Positions 1 to 8,780 are shown, counted from the first letter of the stretch. The stretch: 64,000 nt of DNA from Stutzerimonas stutzeri (GCF_000219605.1 NC_015740.1:1736001-1800000); one strand, 5' to 3'. Translations and numbers: made by a program. Notes: generated by a model not told the origin, from the letters alone.

Positions 1-1246
1 TGTCCTGCTCCTGGGCCTGGTTCATCAGCAGCGTGTAGGTTTGGGTCGTGACTTCCATGTCACGTTGAAGGCGCAGCAACTCCTGCTGCGTCATGGGGAG
101 AGCGTCGACCTTCTTCAGCAGCTGAGCTTTCTGTGCCTGCAGCTCGTTCATCTGGGTCATCAGTGTCCGGTAGGTCGGGTGTTCGCGGGTATAGAGGCGG
201 TCGTACTCCACGCGCTTGAGAGACAGTTCGGAAATCTGTGTTTCCAGGGCGACGATCTGATCCAGCACGCCTTTGGTCTCGATGCTGATGTCTACGGACT
301 TGGAGCTGGTCTGGTAGGCGTTCAGCGCCGCCTCGGCTTTTTCCAGTTCCTTACGCACCTGTGGCAGCTGCGAGCGCAGGAACTCAAGGCGCTGGGCCGC
401 TTCAGCCGAACTGCGCTGGATGTTTTGACTGACGTACAGGCGGCTGATTTCATCAAGCACCCGGTTGGCCAGTTGTGGATCGGGATCTTCCAGGGACATG
501 TAGATGATCCCCGAGTCCTTGCCGGCTTCGCCGACTTTCAGGCGGTTCTGGTAATCCAGCGCGGTGGTCTGCGGACGATTCCTGACCAGCAGGAACTCGG
601 TGCCGGGGCGCGCCTGCAGGTTGGCGACCTGCACCTTGAAGCCTTGGCTCTCAACAGCCTGGTTCACTTGGCCACGCAGGAGCAGCTGCTGCTCGTCGTC
701 ATACAGGCTGTAGTTGTCTGCATTGCCGGCCACCAGTGTGAGCTCCATGCCCAGATAGGCCTCCGGAACATCGAGCTGGAATACGTCGAGCTTCTCCCCG
801 CCCCAGGCGTATCCAACCAAGCCGAACAGCGGAGCAGCCAGGGCACCATCGGTCGCGGGGTCATGTCTGCGAGCCAGGTAGCTACCAATGAGCGGGAAAT
901 GCCGCGGCTTCGCCACGATATAGAGCTTGAGCTCTTCTACTGCCTTTCCCAGCACCGCGCGGGATTTGAGCAGTGAGATTTCGGTGACCGCCTGGGACAC
1001 CGAATCTGGCCGGGCCGATATTTCCGGCACGCCGGTGATCGCGGCTTTTTTCGGTTCGATCTGGATCATCGCGGTTGCCTGATAGATCGGGGTAGCGATC
1101 AGTGCGTAGGCGACACCCAGCGCGGCGAATAGCCCGGTAATGGCGATGATCAGCGCCTTGTGGTCGAAGGCAGTGCGCATTATTCCGGCGAGATCGATGC
1201 GGTTGTCCGCGTCATATTCCAGCGAAGAGCGGGTCAAGGCAGTCAT
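1..1246 (-). CDS. Wzc-type polysaccharide biosynthesis tyrosine autokinase, N-terminal part
   Basis: Inner-membrane polysaccharide co-polymerase that sets chain length and export of exopolysaccharide; full-length family members carry a C-terminal cytoplasmic BY-kinase domain. About 415 codons read open from ATG 1244-1246 to the left edge with no stop, so the C-terminus lies outside the window. A first membrane segment follows a short cytoplasmic N-terminus (residues about 30-50, ALIIAITGLFAALGVAYALI). A long periplasmic part with coiled-coil character follows, then the family motif LPMTQQELLRLQRD near residue 390. A GAAGGA ribosome site precedes the ATG. It is the last visible gene of the minus-strand exopolysaccharide operon, about 50 bp after the glycosyltransferase. 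The kinase domain cannot be verified here, so a plain Wzz-like chain-length protein remains possible. Confidence 0.85.
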   Translation of the reverse strand, partial: MTALTRSSLEYDADNRIDLAGIMRTAFDHKALIIAITGLFAALGVAYALIATPIYQATAMIQIEPKKAAITGVPEISARPDSVSQAVTEISLLKSRAVLGKAVEELKLYIVAKPRHFPLIGSYLARRHDPATDGALAAPLFGLVGYAWGGEKLDVFQLDVPEAYLGMELTLVAGNADNYSLYDDEQQLLLRGQVNQAVESQGFKVQVANLQARPGTEFLLVRNRPQTTALDYQNRLKVGEAGKDSGIIYMSLEDPDPQLANRVLDEISRLYVSQNIQRSSAEAAQRLEFLRSQLPQVRKELEKAEAALNAYQTSSKSVDISIETKGVLDQIVALETQISELSLKRVEYDRLYTREHPTYRTLMTQMNELQAQKAQLLKKVDALPMTQQELLRLQRDMEVTTQTYTLLMNQAQEQD

Positions 1247-1295
1247 TGGGGTCCTTCCTCATGGTGCGAGTTTGCAAAGAAGCGGGGCGGGCTGG

Positions 1296-2228
1296 TCAGC
1301 TCCTGGCCAGCCGTGGGCTCAACCGGCGCAGCAGGTTGAGGCTGATGTTCTGGGCGATCGTCGAGAGCGCCTGGATCTTGCTGAACGGCGAGATCAGCGA
1401 GAGGCACTCGCCGAACACCTGGATCAGGAAGTACTCGTAGAGCGCGTTGTTGCCGATGCAGTTGTAGTAGCGCGCCAGCGAGTAGTGGGCGTGCATGGCC
1501 ATCTGGATGCGTTGCCGGCTCGGCTGCATGGAGAAGATGCCGCCCTCGTGCACGCGGTAGGCGGCGGGGCTGATCTCTTCCATGAACTTGCCCTTGCCGT
1601 AGGCGCCGAGCAGCGACCACCAGCAGATATCCAGCACTTTCACGCCGAGCAATTCCGGCGGCAGTTCCTGGATGAGGTTGCGAAAACACACCGTCAGCGT
1701 CGACAGCGGACGGCCCTGCATCAGTTCCAGCGCGGTGGCGTCCTTGCGCAGCTTTCCGGTGAGCTGCGGGCTCTGGATGATGCCCTGGCTGTTGAACATG
1801 AATGCATCGTGAAAGGTGATCACGTAGTCACGATGCTGCTCGAGAAAGTCCACCTGCTGCTGCAGTTTGGTCGGGTCGGTCCAGTAGTCGTCGCCTTCGC
1901 AGTAGGCGATGTACTTACCCCCCGCACGGGCGAATAGCCGCGTGCTGAACGGCTCGCCAAGGCTGAACTGGTTCTGCGTCTGGTAGATCGGCTTGATGAT
2001 GCTTGGGTAGCGCGCCGCGTAGTCGGCGATGATCGCGGCGGTGGTATCGGTCGAGGCATCGTCGTGAACGATCACCTCGAAAGGGAAATCCGTTTCCTGC
2101 TGGAGAAAGCTCTCCAGCGCCTTCCTGATAAACAATGCATGGTTGTAGGCCAGGCAGACGATGCTCAGCAGCGGTTCGGTCTTGCCGCCCCAGCTTTCAA
2201 TCAAGGCTTGCTCGCTCTTCAATTCCAT
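1296..2228 (-). CDS. Family 2 glycosyltransferase
   Basis: Probably transfers a sugar from an NDP-sugar to the lipid-linked exopolysaccharide repeat unit on the cytoplasmic face. The 310-residue protein has a GT-A fold start (LLSIVCLAYNHALFIRKAL), the nucleotide-binding HDDASTD segment near residue 57 and an EGDDYW motif near residue 110 that matches the metal-binding DxD position. It starts inside the 3' end of the flippase gene (32 bp overlap, different frame), which points to translational coupling within the operon. The acceptor and donor sugars cannot be told from sequence. Confidence 0.88.
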   Translation of the reverse strand: MELKSEQALIESWGGKTEPLLSIVCLAYNHALFIRKALESFLQQETDFPFEVIVHDDASTDTTAAIIADYAARYPSIIKPIYQTQNQFSLGEPFSTRLFARAGGKYIAYCEGDDYWTDPTKLQQQVDFLEQHRDYVITFHDAFMFNSQGIIQSPQLTGKLRKDATALELMQGRPLSTLTVCFRNLIQELPPELLGVKVLDICWWSLLGAYGKGKFMEEISPAAYRVHEGGIFSMQPSRQRIQMAMHAHYSLARYYNCIGNNALYEYFLIQVFGECLSLISPFSKIQALSTIAQNISLNLLRRLSPRLARS

Positions 2229-3759
2229 TTTTGGATGCTCGCTTGGTGATGAGTAGATGAAGCTTGAGTAGCAGTGATTTCGAGGTCGCCGCGACCAGCA
2301 GCAGGCAGATGAACCCGCTTGCAGCCAGCGCCATCAGAATGTCGAAACGGTTGTCGCTGACGATCAGCAGGAACAGCGGCTCGCCCAGCGCCACGCCGAT
2401 CACGGTCGCGGCGGTAATCCGCAACATGTCTCGTGCCCAGACGCCCTGCAGGCCCGGAGCAAAGCTCCGGTGCACCACCGGTGGCCAGATCACGAAGGTC
2501 GCCAGGCGCAGGAAGAACCACGCGAGTGCGGCACCGTAGGCGCCGTGGGCAAGCGCTGTGTAGATCACGATCGGCACGCTGACGGCGGTGGAAACCACGC
2601 TGTACCAGATGTGCAGGCGTAGCTGGCCGTAGGCGTACTGCAGGTAGAACTGGAAGGCGCCGACCGCCATCAGTGCGCTGCCCGGCACGTACCAGAACAG
2701 CATGCGTTCGCTCCATTGGGCAGCGGCAGCGTCGCCAGTCCAGGCGAAGATCAGCGCCTGACCGTGCCAGGCGATCACCGCAGCCATGGGAAACAGCACG
2801 CTGCAGACGAAGCGGGTGGCGTTCAGATACAGCCGCTCCATCTCGGCGATCCGCCCTTCGGCCACGAGCATGGTCATGCGCGGCAGCAGCGTCTGCACCA
2901 GTGGGTTGGTCAGGGTCATGATGCCGGTGGTGATCAGCGCCACCAGCGAGAAGTAGCCGTACTCCTTGAGCAGCAGCACCTTGGAAAGCAGCACCTTGTC
3001 CAGCTGGGTCAGCACGATCCACAGCAGTGAGGTGAAGAACATGCCGCCGGCGAACGGCAGCACCGGCTTGACCACGCGCCAGTCGATGCCGGTGAGCAAA
3101 CGTGGGCTGGCCAGTTGCACATAAGCCTTGCTGGCAAAGGCCAGCGTTTCCACCAGGGCGACGGCCGTTTGAAATAGGAAGAAGTCCAGCGGGTCTTGCG
3201 AGACGTAGGCGACCAGGAACAGGCCGCCGAAGTAACGCAGGGTAGCGATCAGTACATTCGTTGCGTTCAGCCAGCCATGCAATTCGACGCCCTGCAGACC
3301 GCTTTTGTACAGCGTCGCGTAGAGCCTCAGCCCGACCATCAGGCCCATCAGGCTGATGCACTGCATGATGGTGCCGGTACTCAATTCGCGGGTCTGCAGC
3401 CAGGTTTCGGCGATCCAGCCGCTGCTCAGGTAGATCGCCACGCAGGTTGCCAGCGTAATCGGCAGCAACAGCAGCTCGAACGAGCGCAGAAGGCGCCCGG
3501 CGGGGCCGGGCGCGGCGGACAGGTCGCCCTGCCCGCGGTAGTGCGCGACCTGTCGGACCAGTGCAGGCGACATCCCGGCATCGAGTAACTGCAACCAGGC
3601 CTGGAGCACCGCGAAGAAACCAATCAGGCCGTAGGCTTCGGCGCCGAGGTGCTTCAGGTAGAACGGCAGGATCAGAATGCCGACAAGCAGGGCATACGCC
3701 TGCCCGAGGTAATTCAGGCTGGTGTTGCGGATCACCGATAACCGCTTGGGATCTGACAT
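2197..3759 (-). CDS. Wzx-type oligosaccharide flippase
   Basis: Integral membrane protein of 520 residues with about 12-14 hydrophobic segments. The N-terminal region (SLNYLGQAYALLVGILILPFY) is typical of the polysaccharide flippase branch of the MOP superfamily. It would move the undecaprenyl-linked repeat unit across the inner membrane for Wzy-dependent assembly. It lies 3 bp after the aminotransferase and overlaps the glycosyltransferase start, so all three are one transcript. No Wzy polymerase is visible in the window; it may lie beyond the left edge. Confidence 0.88.
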   Translation of the reverse strand: MSDPKRLSVIRNTSLNYLGQAYALLVGILILPFYLKHLGAEAYGLIGFFAVLQAWLQLLDAGMSPALVRQVAHYRGQGDLSAAPGPAGRLLRSFELLLLPITLATCVAIYLSSGWIAETWLQTRELSTGTIMQCISLMGLMVGLRLYATLYKSGLQGVELHGWLNATNVLIATLRYFGGLFLVAYVSQDPLDFFLFQTAVALVETLAFASKAYVQLASPRLLTGIDWRVVKPVLPFAGGMFFTSLLWIVLTQLDKVLLSKVLLLKEYGYFSLVALITTGIMTLTNPLVQTLLPRMTMLVAEGRIAEMERLYLNATRFVCSVLFPMAAVIAWHGQALIFAWTGDAAAAQWSERMLFWYVPGSALMAVGAFQFYLQYAYGQLRLHIWYSVVSTAVSVPIVIYTALAHGAYGAALAWFFLRLATFVIWPPVVHRSFAPGLQGVWARDMLRITAATVIGVALGEPLFLLIVSDNRFDILMALAASGFICLLLVAATSKSLLLKLHLLITKRASKNGIEERASLD

Positions 3760-3762
3760 GGG

Positions 3763-4965
3763 TTATTGCTGGCCTCCGGATGTCAGGGGCATGCGCGGGT
3801 AGTCGGCGCCCGGCAGGCGCTCCGTGGCGCTGAACAGCCCGAACGCTTCGGCAAGGGGCTGGAACAGCGTGCGGCTCGACTGCTCGCTGTGGATCGCCTC
3901 CTGGATGAGCGTCTGCATGACGTTTTCCTGCACCTTGCGCGGCAGACCGGGATAGATCGGCAGGCACAAAACCTTGCGGCTCAACGCTCGCGAGCGCGGC
4001 TGCGGCACTTGCGGCTGTAGATGATCGAGCGTGTCCAGCGAGGGGTAGAAGTAGCGGCGGGGGTTGATGCCGTTCTCGTTCAGTTGCGAGCGGCAGCGCA
4101 GCAGCTGGCTTTCATCGGCAAGGGCAACGGGGAAATAGCTGTAGTTGCACTGGGATTCGGGCTGCGGTCGTTGCAGGTCGAAATGCTCGCCGAGGCGCCG
4201 CTCGTAGCGATGGCCGATCTCCGCCCGGCATTCGAAAATCAGCTCGATGTCGTCGAGTACGCACATGCCCATCGCGGCAGAGAACTCGTTGAGCTTGGCG
4301 TTGATGCCGATGCCTTCGATCTGGTCGGTGTCGACGATGCCGAAGTTGCAGAGCAGACGGATGCGATCGGCCAGCGCGTCGTCGTTGGTGACGATGGCGC
4401 CACCCTCGATGGTGTGAAACAGCTTGGTCGCATGGAAGCTCAGCGTGCTGATATCGCCCCAGTCGTAGACCGACCGCCCCTTGTGACGAACGCCGAACGC
4501 ATGGGCGCCGTCGTAGACGACCCTCAGATTGTTCTTGCGCGCGATCTGCTCGATGCGTTCGACATCGCAAGGATTGCCGAATACGTGCGTCGCGACGATG
4601 GCGGAGGTGTTGGGCTGGATATTTCGCTCGATCTGTTCCGGGTCCAGATTCCAGGTCGCCGGATCGATGTCGGCGAAGATCGGCTTGATGCCTTCCCATT
4701 GCAGCGAGCTGGTGGTGGCAACGAAGCTGAAGGGGGTGGTGATGGCGCTGCCGGTCAATCCCAGCGCTCGATAGGCAATCTGCAGCGCGATGGTGCCGTT
4801 GTTGGTGAGGATGATGTTCCTCACCCCGAGGTAGTCCTTGAGTCGTTGCTCGAGTGCAGTCACTAACGGTCCGTTGTTGGTGAGCCAGCCGGTGTTGTAG
4901 ATCCTGTCGATGTAAGCCTTGAACTTGTTTTTGCTGCCCATGTACGACTTGGTCACGTTGATCAT
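3763..4965 (-). CDS. DegT/DnrJ/EryC1/StrS-family PLP-dependent sugar aminotransferase
   Basis: Predicted to transaminate a nucleotide keto-sugar to make an amino sugar for the exopolysaccharide. Visible family features in 400 residues are the N-terminal GWLTNNGPLVTALE segment, the PLP-phosphate-binding NNGTIALQIA run, YDGAHAFG (PLP ring aspartate) and the Schiff-base lysine in LSFHATKLFHTIEGGA. The start at 4965 has AAGGAA six bases upstream. The first 360 residues look normal. The last 40 are proline- and serine-rich and less conserved. It is the first intact gene after the broken dioxygenase. Confidence 0.88.
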   Translation of the reverse strand: MINVTKSYMGSKNKFKAYIDRIYNTGWLTNNGPLVTALEQRLKDYLGVRNIILTNNGTIALQIAYRALGLTGSAITTPFSFVATTSSLQWEGIKPIFADIDPATWNLDPEQIERNIQPNTSAIVATHVFGNPCDVERIEQIARKNNLRVVYDGAHAFGVRHKGRSVYDWGDISTLSFHATKLFHTIEGGAIVTNDDALADRIRLLCNFGIVDTDQIEGIGINAKLNEFSAAMGMCVLDDIELIFECRAEIGHRYERRLGEHFDLQRPQPESQCNYSYFPVALADESQLLRCRSQLNENGINPRRYFYPSLDTLDHLQPQVPQPRSRALSRKVLCLPIYPGLPRKVQENVMQTLIQEAIHSEQSSRTLFQPLAEAFGLFSATERLPGADYPRMPLTSGGQQ

Positions 4966-5039
4966 GGTGATTTCCTTATCGAAGCTCAGCCGCCCCCTAA
5001 TGCATTCGGGGGTTATCGCTGGGTGCTACAGATGCGCGC

Positions 5040-5474
5040 TCAGACAGGTTGATGCGCGCCGATCGCGCTGGCCCGCCGTGCCCTGCGTTGGTTGTGTCTG
5101 AGGATCATTCGGGTCATCAGGCTGCCGGCGTGGGGATCGCCGTAGTGGAAGATCGCGGTAGCGCGCAGCTGCGCCGGATCACAAGGTTCATTGGCGTGCA
5201 GGGATCGGTAGCCCCAGAACAGGTAGAGATTGCCGGGTACCAGCTGCAGGCGCTGTGGCTTGAGCAGCCCGAGGCCTATCGCGCGGCTAATCAGTTTGCG
5301 GCTCAACTTGTTCTGCAGCAGTGCTTTCTCCACCACGTTGACCAGCACGTATCAGACCTTCCTTAGTTGCAGATTGTTCAAGTAGCCGGGTATGCAGGCG
5401 TAGCCATTCTGATTGATATCCCGCGCAATCAATGCCTTGTCCTGATCTTCCGTTCCATAAAAGATTGTTGACAC
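5040..5474 (-). pseudogene. Phytanoyl-CoA dioxygenase (PhyH)-family remnant, internally deleted
   Basis: Two pieces of one gene are visible in the same orientation. The N-terminal piece starts at GTG 5472-5474 (MSTIFYGTEDQDKALIARDI, then NQNGYACIPGYLNN) and stops at TGA 5352-5354 after 40 codons. The C-terminal piece (frame open to a stop at 5040) contains LVPGNLYLFWGYRSLHAN and RATAIFHYGDPH, matching the region of the distal iron-binding histidine and the 2-oxoglutarate-binding arginine of this Fe(II) dioxygenase family. Together they give about 140 residues against roughly 250 in intact members. The middle, which should hold the HxD iron ligands, is missing. The C-terminal piece has no convincing ribosome site. 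It heads the exopolysaccharide operon. Decay is an inference from length and the interrupted frame. Confidence 0.7.
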
Positions 5475-6144
5475 TTTAGTTCTCCCTGCGCAAAGGCGAG
5501 GCGAAACGGTTTGTCGAACCGCAGCTATTGCCGCGCCGCTGCTGATCGGCGTCCTGGGTGGGAATAAAGAATTTCGGCGTAATGCCTGGGCAGTAGGCTT
5601 TTAGCCTGTGACGAAAGTTAATGCCGATCTAAATATTCTTTTATTTAGACAAAGCTACCGCCATCGACTTATTTACATGTCGATTTGAATAACTTGTACG
5701 TACTACCCGTCATCTGCGATCGGCCAACGTCCGCGTGTGACCTTGAGAGAATCGGGCATGGCTACCGCACTCCGGGCACTCTGCGAGCCCCGGCTCTCTC
5801 AATGCTTATGGCGAACGAGCCCGTATCGCTTTATTAAAAGCGATACTAATCAGGCAGGGGGTTTAACTCTTGCGCCGCAAAACTTGACCTGTCCAGTTGG
5901 TCTTAAACTGCTCTGCAACGTATTGCTCCCTGTTGCGACTATATATCCGTCATAACGTGAACCAAGTCAAGCCAGGGAGCCAAAAAAAAGTTGCGGATGG
6001 GGATCGCGAGGTGTTTAGGAGAGCCAACTTATTGAGTTGAAAGAGTTTTGTTTTTGACGCGGGCTGGCCTAGGGCTATCATGAATGGTTATAGCGAATGT
6101 GGTAATTAGCTTCGGATAAAGAGTTAATTCTACGGACCCGTTGT
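5475..6144. other. Gene-free AT-rich leader upstream of the exopolysaccharide operon
   Basis: About 670 bases with lower GC than the flanks and no open frame I believe. It should hold the promoter(s) of the minus-strand polysaccharide genes. Visible structure: a perfect 10-bp inverted repeat at 5823-5846, a 6-bp inverted repeat ATCGAC/GTCGAT at 5663-5684, and AT-rich stretches around 5620-5710 and 5935-5950. The IS630 element sits at its far end and may have cut it off from its original upstream neighbour. No JUMPstart element was recognised. Confidence 0.5.
5823..5846. repeat. Perfect 10-bp inverted repeat in the exopolysaccharide leader
   Basis: GTATCGCTTT and AAAGCGATAC flank an ATTA spacer. 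There is no T tract on either side, so it looks more like an operator or an RNA hairpin than a terminator. It lies about 350 bases upstream of the first coding start of the minus-strand operon. Confidence 0.5.
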
Positions 6145-7255
6145 TATTAACCCGGCAATCAAATACACCAAATCATGCTGCGTAGGCGATACGTGGATGC
6201 CGGAAATAAGAACGGATTCTTTGAGGGCGTAATTGCAATCGTCTCATGACCGAGCGAACACGCCTTTCCAGTTCGTCCTGATTACGCGCCGGCAAGCCCG
6301 TGCGAACCTGATGTTTCAAATCACAATTCAAATACTCGTCAGGGTTCAACTCCGGGGCGTAGGCCGGCAAGAAGAACAGTTCGATTTGCTCTTTGCGGTC
6401 GCCAACCCAGGCGCTCACCTTTTTGCTGTGGTGTACGCGCAGGTTGTCGAGAATCAGGAACACCTTGCGGCCCTGAGCATCGCGAATCAGGCGACTCAGG
6501 AAGCGAATCAGCACTGGGGCTGTCAGCGTTTCCCGATACAGCATGAAGCGCAGTTTGCCCCGATTGGTCACGGTGGAAATCATGTTGGTGGAAAAACGAC
6601 TGCCGCTGACCAGGCGCACCGGCGTTTCGCCAATAGGGGCGTAGCTGCGGCCAGCATGGCTGTCACTGCGCATACCGGTTTCGTCGCCCCACTGAATCTC
6701 ACCATTCTCAGCCTTGGCCCGCTGTGCGATGCGTGGATATTCATTATCCAGCCAGTGCTGAACCACTTCAGGTTTCTGCTGATAAGCCCGATGCAGTGGG
6801 CGCTGCGGGGTGTAGCCCCAACGCTTGAGGTATTCACCAACCGTTCGAACCGGCATGAGAAAACCACAGCGCTGGCGGATCAGTTCTCGCACCGCATCAC
6901 GCGTCCAGAGCGCAAAGCCGAGCTTGAGTTGGTCGGGCATCTTATCGGTCATCAAGGTGCGAATCAGCACTTCCTGGCTGGAGCTCAAACTGCGGCGATC
7001 ACCCTGGCGCACACCACGCTGGCCGCCGGCAATGGCAGCCTTTTCGCCTTTATGTTCTGCGACCTGCGCCCAGTGAGCAATAGTGCGGGGGTGAACACCA
7101 ACCGCTTCGCCAATAGCCTTGTAGGTGTAACCCTGCTCACGCATGCGTAGGGCCGTGGAGCGCTTTTCACGTTGTTCTTGGGGGCTGAGTTTACGGGCAT
7201 CTATTTTCATGGAGACAGATTATCTAATATGCCCTATTTATTTGCCAGGTTAATA
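6145..7255 (-). mobile_element. IS630-family insertion sequence, complete
   Basis: The ends form imperfect terminal inverted repeats: TTAACCCGGCAATCAAATA reading in from 6147, and TTAACCTGGCAAATAAATA on the other strand reading in from 7253. Both are flanked by TA (6145-6146 and 7254-7255), the target duplication used by IS630/Tc1-type elements. The element is about 1.1 kb and holds one full-length transposase gene. It lies between the exopolysaccharide leader and the initiator tRNA genes and interrupts no recognisable gene. Confidence 0.85.
6173..7210 (-). CDS. IS630-family DDE transposase
   Basis: Catalyses cut-and-paste movement of the surrounding element. The 345-residue protein has an N-terminal helix-turn-helix (YTYKAIGEAVGVHPRTIAHW, residues about 29-48), a linker, and a DDE domain. 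The first aspartate is in QWGDETG, the second in FLILDNLRVHHSKK, and the glutamate in the AYAPELNPDEYLN signature. The frame is intact from ATG 7208-7210 to a stop 26 bases inside the left end, so the element may be active. Confidence 0.92.
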   Translation of the reverse strand: MKIDARKLSPQEQREKRSTALRMREQGYTYKAIGEAVGVHPRTIAHWAQVAEHKGEKAAIAGGQRGVRQGDRRSLSSSQEVLIRTLMTDKMPDQLKLGFALWTRDAVRELIRQRCGFLMPVRTVGEYLKRWGYTPQRPLHRAYQQKPEVVQHWLDNEYPRIAQRAKAENGEIQWGDETGMRSDSHAGRSYAPIGETPVRLVSGSRFSTNMISTVTNRGKLRFMLYRETLTAPVLIRFLSRLIRDAQGRKVFLILDNLRVHHSKKVSAWVGDRKEQIELFFLPAYAPELNPDEYLNCDLKHQVRTGLPARNQDELERRVRSVMRRLQLRPQRIRSYFRHPRIAYAA

Positions 7256-7325
7256 CAAGACGCGGCTGACTGGCCGAAAGAGGGGGCGCGCTTGTCTGTC
7301 CGTGACAAAAAAGACGCGCAAACGA

Positions 7326-7353
7326 AAAAGGCCACTCGTCTGAGTGGCCTTTT
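7326..7353 (-). terminator. Rho-independent terminator of the first initiator tRNA
   Basis: Twelve-base stem AAAAGGCCACTC / GAGTGGCCTTTT with a four-base loop. Read on the minus strand it follows the tRNA 3' end by 7 bases and ends in a U run. Confidence 0.85.
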
Positions 7354-7360
7354 CGTGATT

Positions 7361-7437
<77 letters not shown>

Positions 7438-7565
7438 TCTGTGGGGGCGCATTCTACAGCCCGGAGAGGCGGTGTCAATCACCTGGGCTGAAAAAAGCTT
7501 TTTTCTTCAAATGCTTAGCAGTGCCATGGCTTGCGGTGTGCAATCTGGAACAGCGCCATAACAAA

Positions 7566-7591
7566 AAAGGCCACTCATTTGAGTGGCCTTT
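7566..7591 (-). terminator. Rho-independent terminator of the second initiator tRNA
   Basis: Eleven-base stem AAAGGCCACTC / GAGTGGCCTTT with an ATTT loop, followed on the minus strand by a U run. Its arms match those of the terminator at 7326-7353, so the duplicated unit includes tRNA plus terminator. Confidence 0.85.
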
Positions 7592-7596
7592 CAAAT

Positions 7597-7673
<77 letters not shown>

Positions 7674-7703
7674 AGGCGCATTCTACAGCTTTGAACGCTG
7701 CTG

Positions 7704-7919
7704 TCACGGGTTTATTTCAAATCGCCGGGAAACCAGGCTGGCCTGCCAGGAGCGAAGGGGCAAAGGGGCAGGGGAGTCAGGCGAAGCAGCGGGCCGGATG
7801 GGGCGGGGCGTCTGCCGTGGCTGGTGCCGCCGGGCGATCCGCAACATGCCCCAGAGCATGGCGAGCGCGACCGAGATCCAGCCCAGTACCATCATCGCAA
7901 CTATGAGCGCAGGTTCCAT
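7704..7919 (-). CDS. Small single-pass membrane protein, function unknown
   Basis: 71 residues from ATG 7917-7919, preceded by a good GAGGA site nine bases upstream; longer starts have none. One hydrophobic segment (residues about 3-25, ALIVAMMVLGWISVALAMLW) is followed by a basic, proline-rich cytoplasmic-type tail (RRHQPRQTPRPIRP). I do not recognise the family. It diverges from the small secreted protein at 8072. Confidence 0.5.
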   Translation of the reverse strand: MEPALIVAMMVLGWISVALAMLWGMLRIARRHQPRQTPRPIRPAASPDSPAPLPLRSWQASLVSRRFEINP

Positions 7920-8071
7920 CCGGTGCTTCCTCTGTGTAATCAATCATCGTCCTTGAGGTTGTGACCCCGGTGGCGAAAAGCGGTTCCGGAGCGCCATCGG
8001 TCGCCAGCCATCGCACTCAAGGCGAGGGCTGCTGCCAAACGGTTAGGCGGACGAATGCGGAGGTACCGGTT

Positions 8072-8383
8072 ATGCGTATTCCAACGACGTTGCTGCTCGC
8101 GCTACTCGCTTCTACGGCGGGCGCACAGAGCCTGGAGCTGCCTTTCGCTGGGGTGCCCGTGGCGCAGAACACTGGCGCGCCGGATCGCGGTGCAGCCGGT
8201 AATGGTTCGATGGGCATCGGTAGCGGCGTAGAGCATCTCGACGAAGCTGAGCGCACCGATCAGGGCGGTTCCAGGCAGCCATCTGGCGAGCAGCTGGATG
8301 ACTCGGCCGAGCCCGGTCATGGAGGCAATGAAACCGATATGGAACATCGCCGTCGGCCGAAGCTGGAGAGGCGCAGCGATTAG
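8072..8383 (+). CDS. Small predicted secreted protein, function unknown
   Basis: 103 residues from ATG 8072 with GGAGG eight bases upstream. The first 18 residues form a clear Sec signal peptide (MRIPTTLLLALLASTAGA). The rest is hydrophilic, glycine-rich and probably disordered, ending in a basic stretch. It is followed 26 bases later by a second small secreted protein of similar character, so the two may be co-transcribed. No family recognised. An antisense frame over the same stretch lacks a signal or ribosome site. Confidence 0.5.
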   Translation: MRIPTTLLLALLASTAGAQSLELPFAGVPVAQNTGAPDRGAAGNGSMGIGSGVEHLDEAERTDQGGSRQPSGEQLDDSAEPGHGGNETDMEHRRRPKLERRSD

Positions 8384-8409
8384 CGGCTCTCTACCATCAG
8401 GAGGTTTCC

Positions 8410-8703
8410 ATGAAATCGATAATTGCCTCAGTGGCAGCACTGGTTCTGCTCAGCTCAGCCGGTGCGTTCGCGGAGTCGTCGGATAAGCAGCACGGCGACG
8501 CTCGAGGTTCCGGAGCTGCGGAGGACGCGGTGGATACCATGCCTGCGTCCCCGGAAGAACGCGGCGGCTCCGATGGCGAAAAGGATTCCAGCGGCCAGCG
8601 CGACAGCAATCTGGGCACCATGGGCACCGGCAATACCGGAACGACGGGTGGCATGGGCGCGACTACCGGGACCGATACCATCGGCGGAACGATAGAGGAA
8701 TAA
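8410..8703 (+). CDS. Small secreted Gly/Thr/Ser-rich protein, function unknown
   Basis: 97 residues with a strong AGGAGG site and a standard signal peptide (MKSIIASVAALVLLSSAGAF, cleavage after AFA near residue 21). The mature part is acidic and low-complexity: a Ser/Asp/Gly-rich stretch and then a TGTGNTGTTGGMG-type tail. It is probably periplasmic and unstructured. It lies directly downstream of another small secreted ORF and upstream of dusC, apparently in its own unit. I cannot assign a role. Confidence 0.7.
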   Translation: MKSIIASVAALVLLSSAGAFAESSDKQHGDARGSGAAEDAVDTMPASPEERGGSDGEKDSSGQRDSNLGTMGTGNTGTTGGMGATTGTDTIGGTIEE

Positions 8704-8780
8704 GTCGGCCAGCTAGCGCCGATTCATAAAGGCGCGACGCATCCGTACAATGCCGGCCTTTTCATCATGTAGTGACCGGT

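Noticed and set aside
2219..3967. 582-codon minus frame overlapping the flippase
   Set aside because: Same strand but another frame, Arg/Pro/Ala-rich and without membrane segments, whereas the flippase frame has regular hydrophobic helices.
5737..5955. 72-codon plus-strand ORF in the exopolysaccharide leader
   Set aside because: No ribosome site, it runs through the 10-bp inverted repeat and shows no protein-like pattern.
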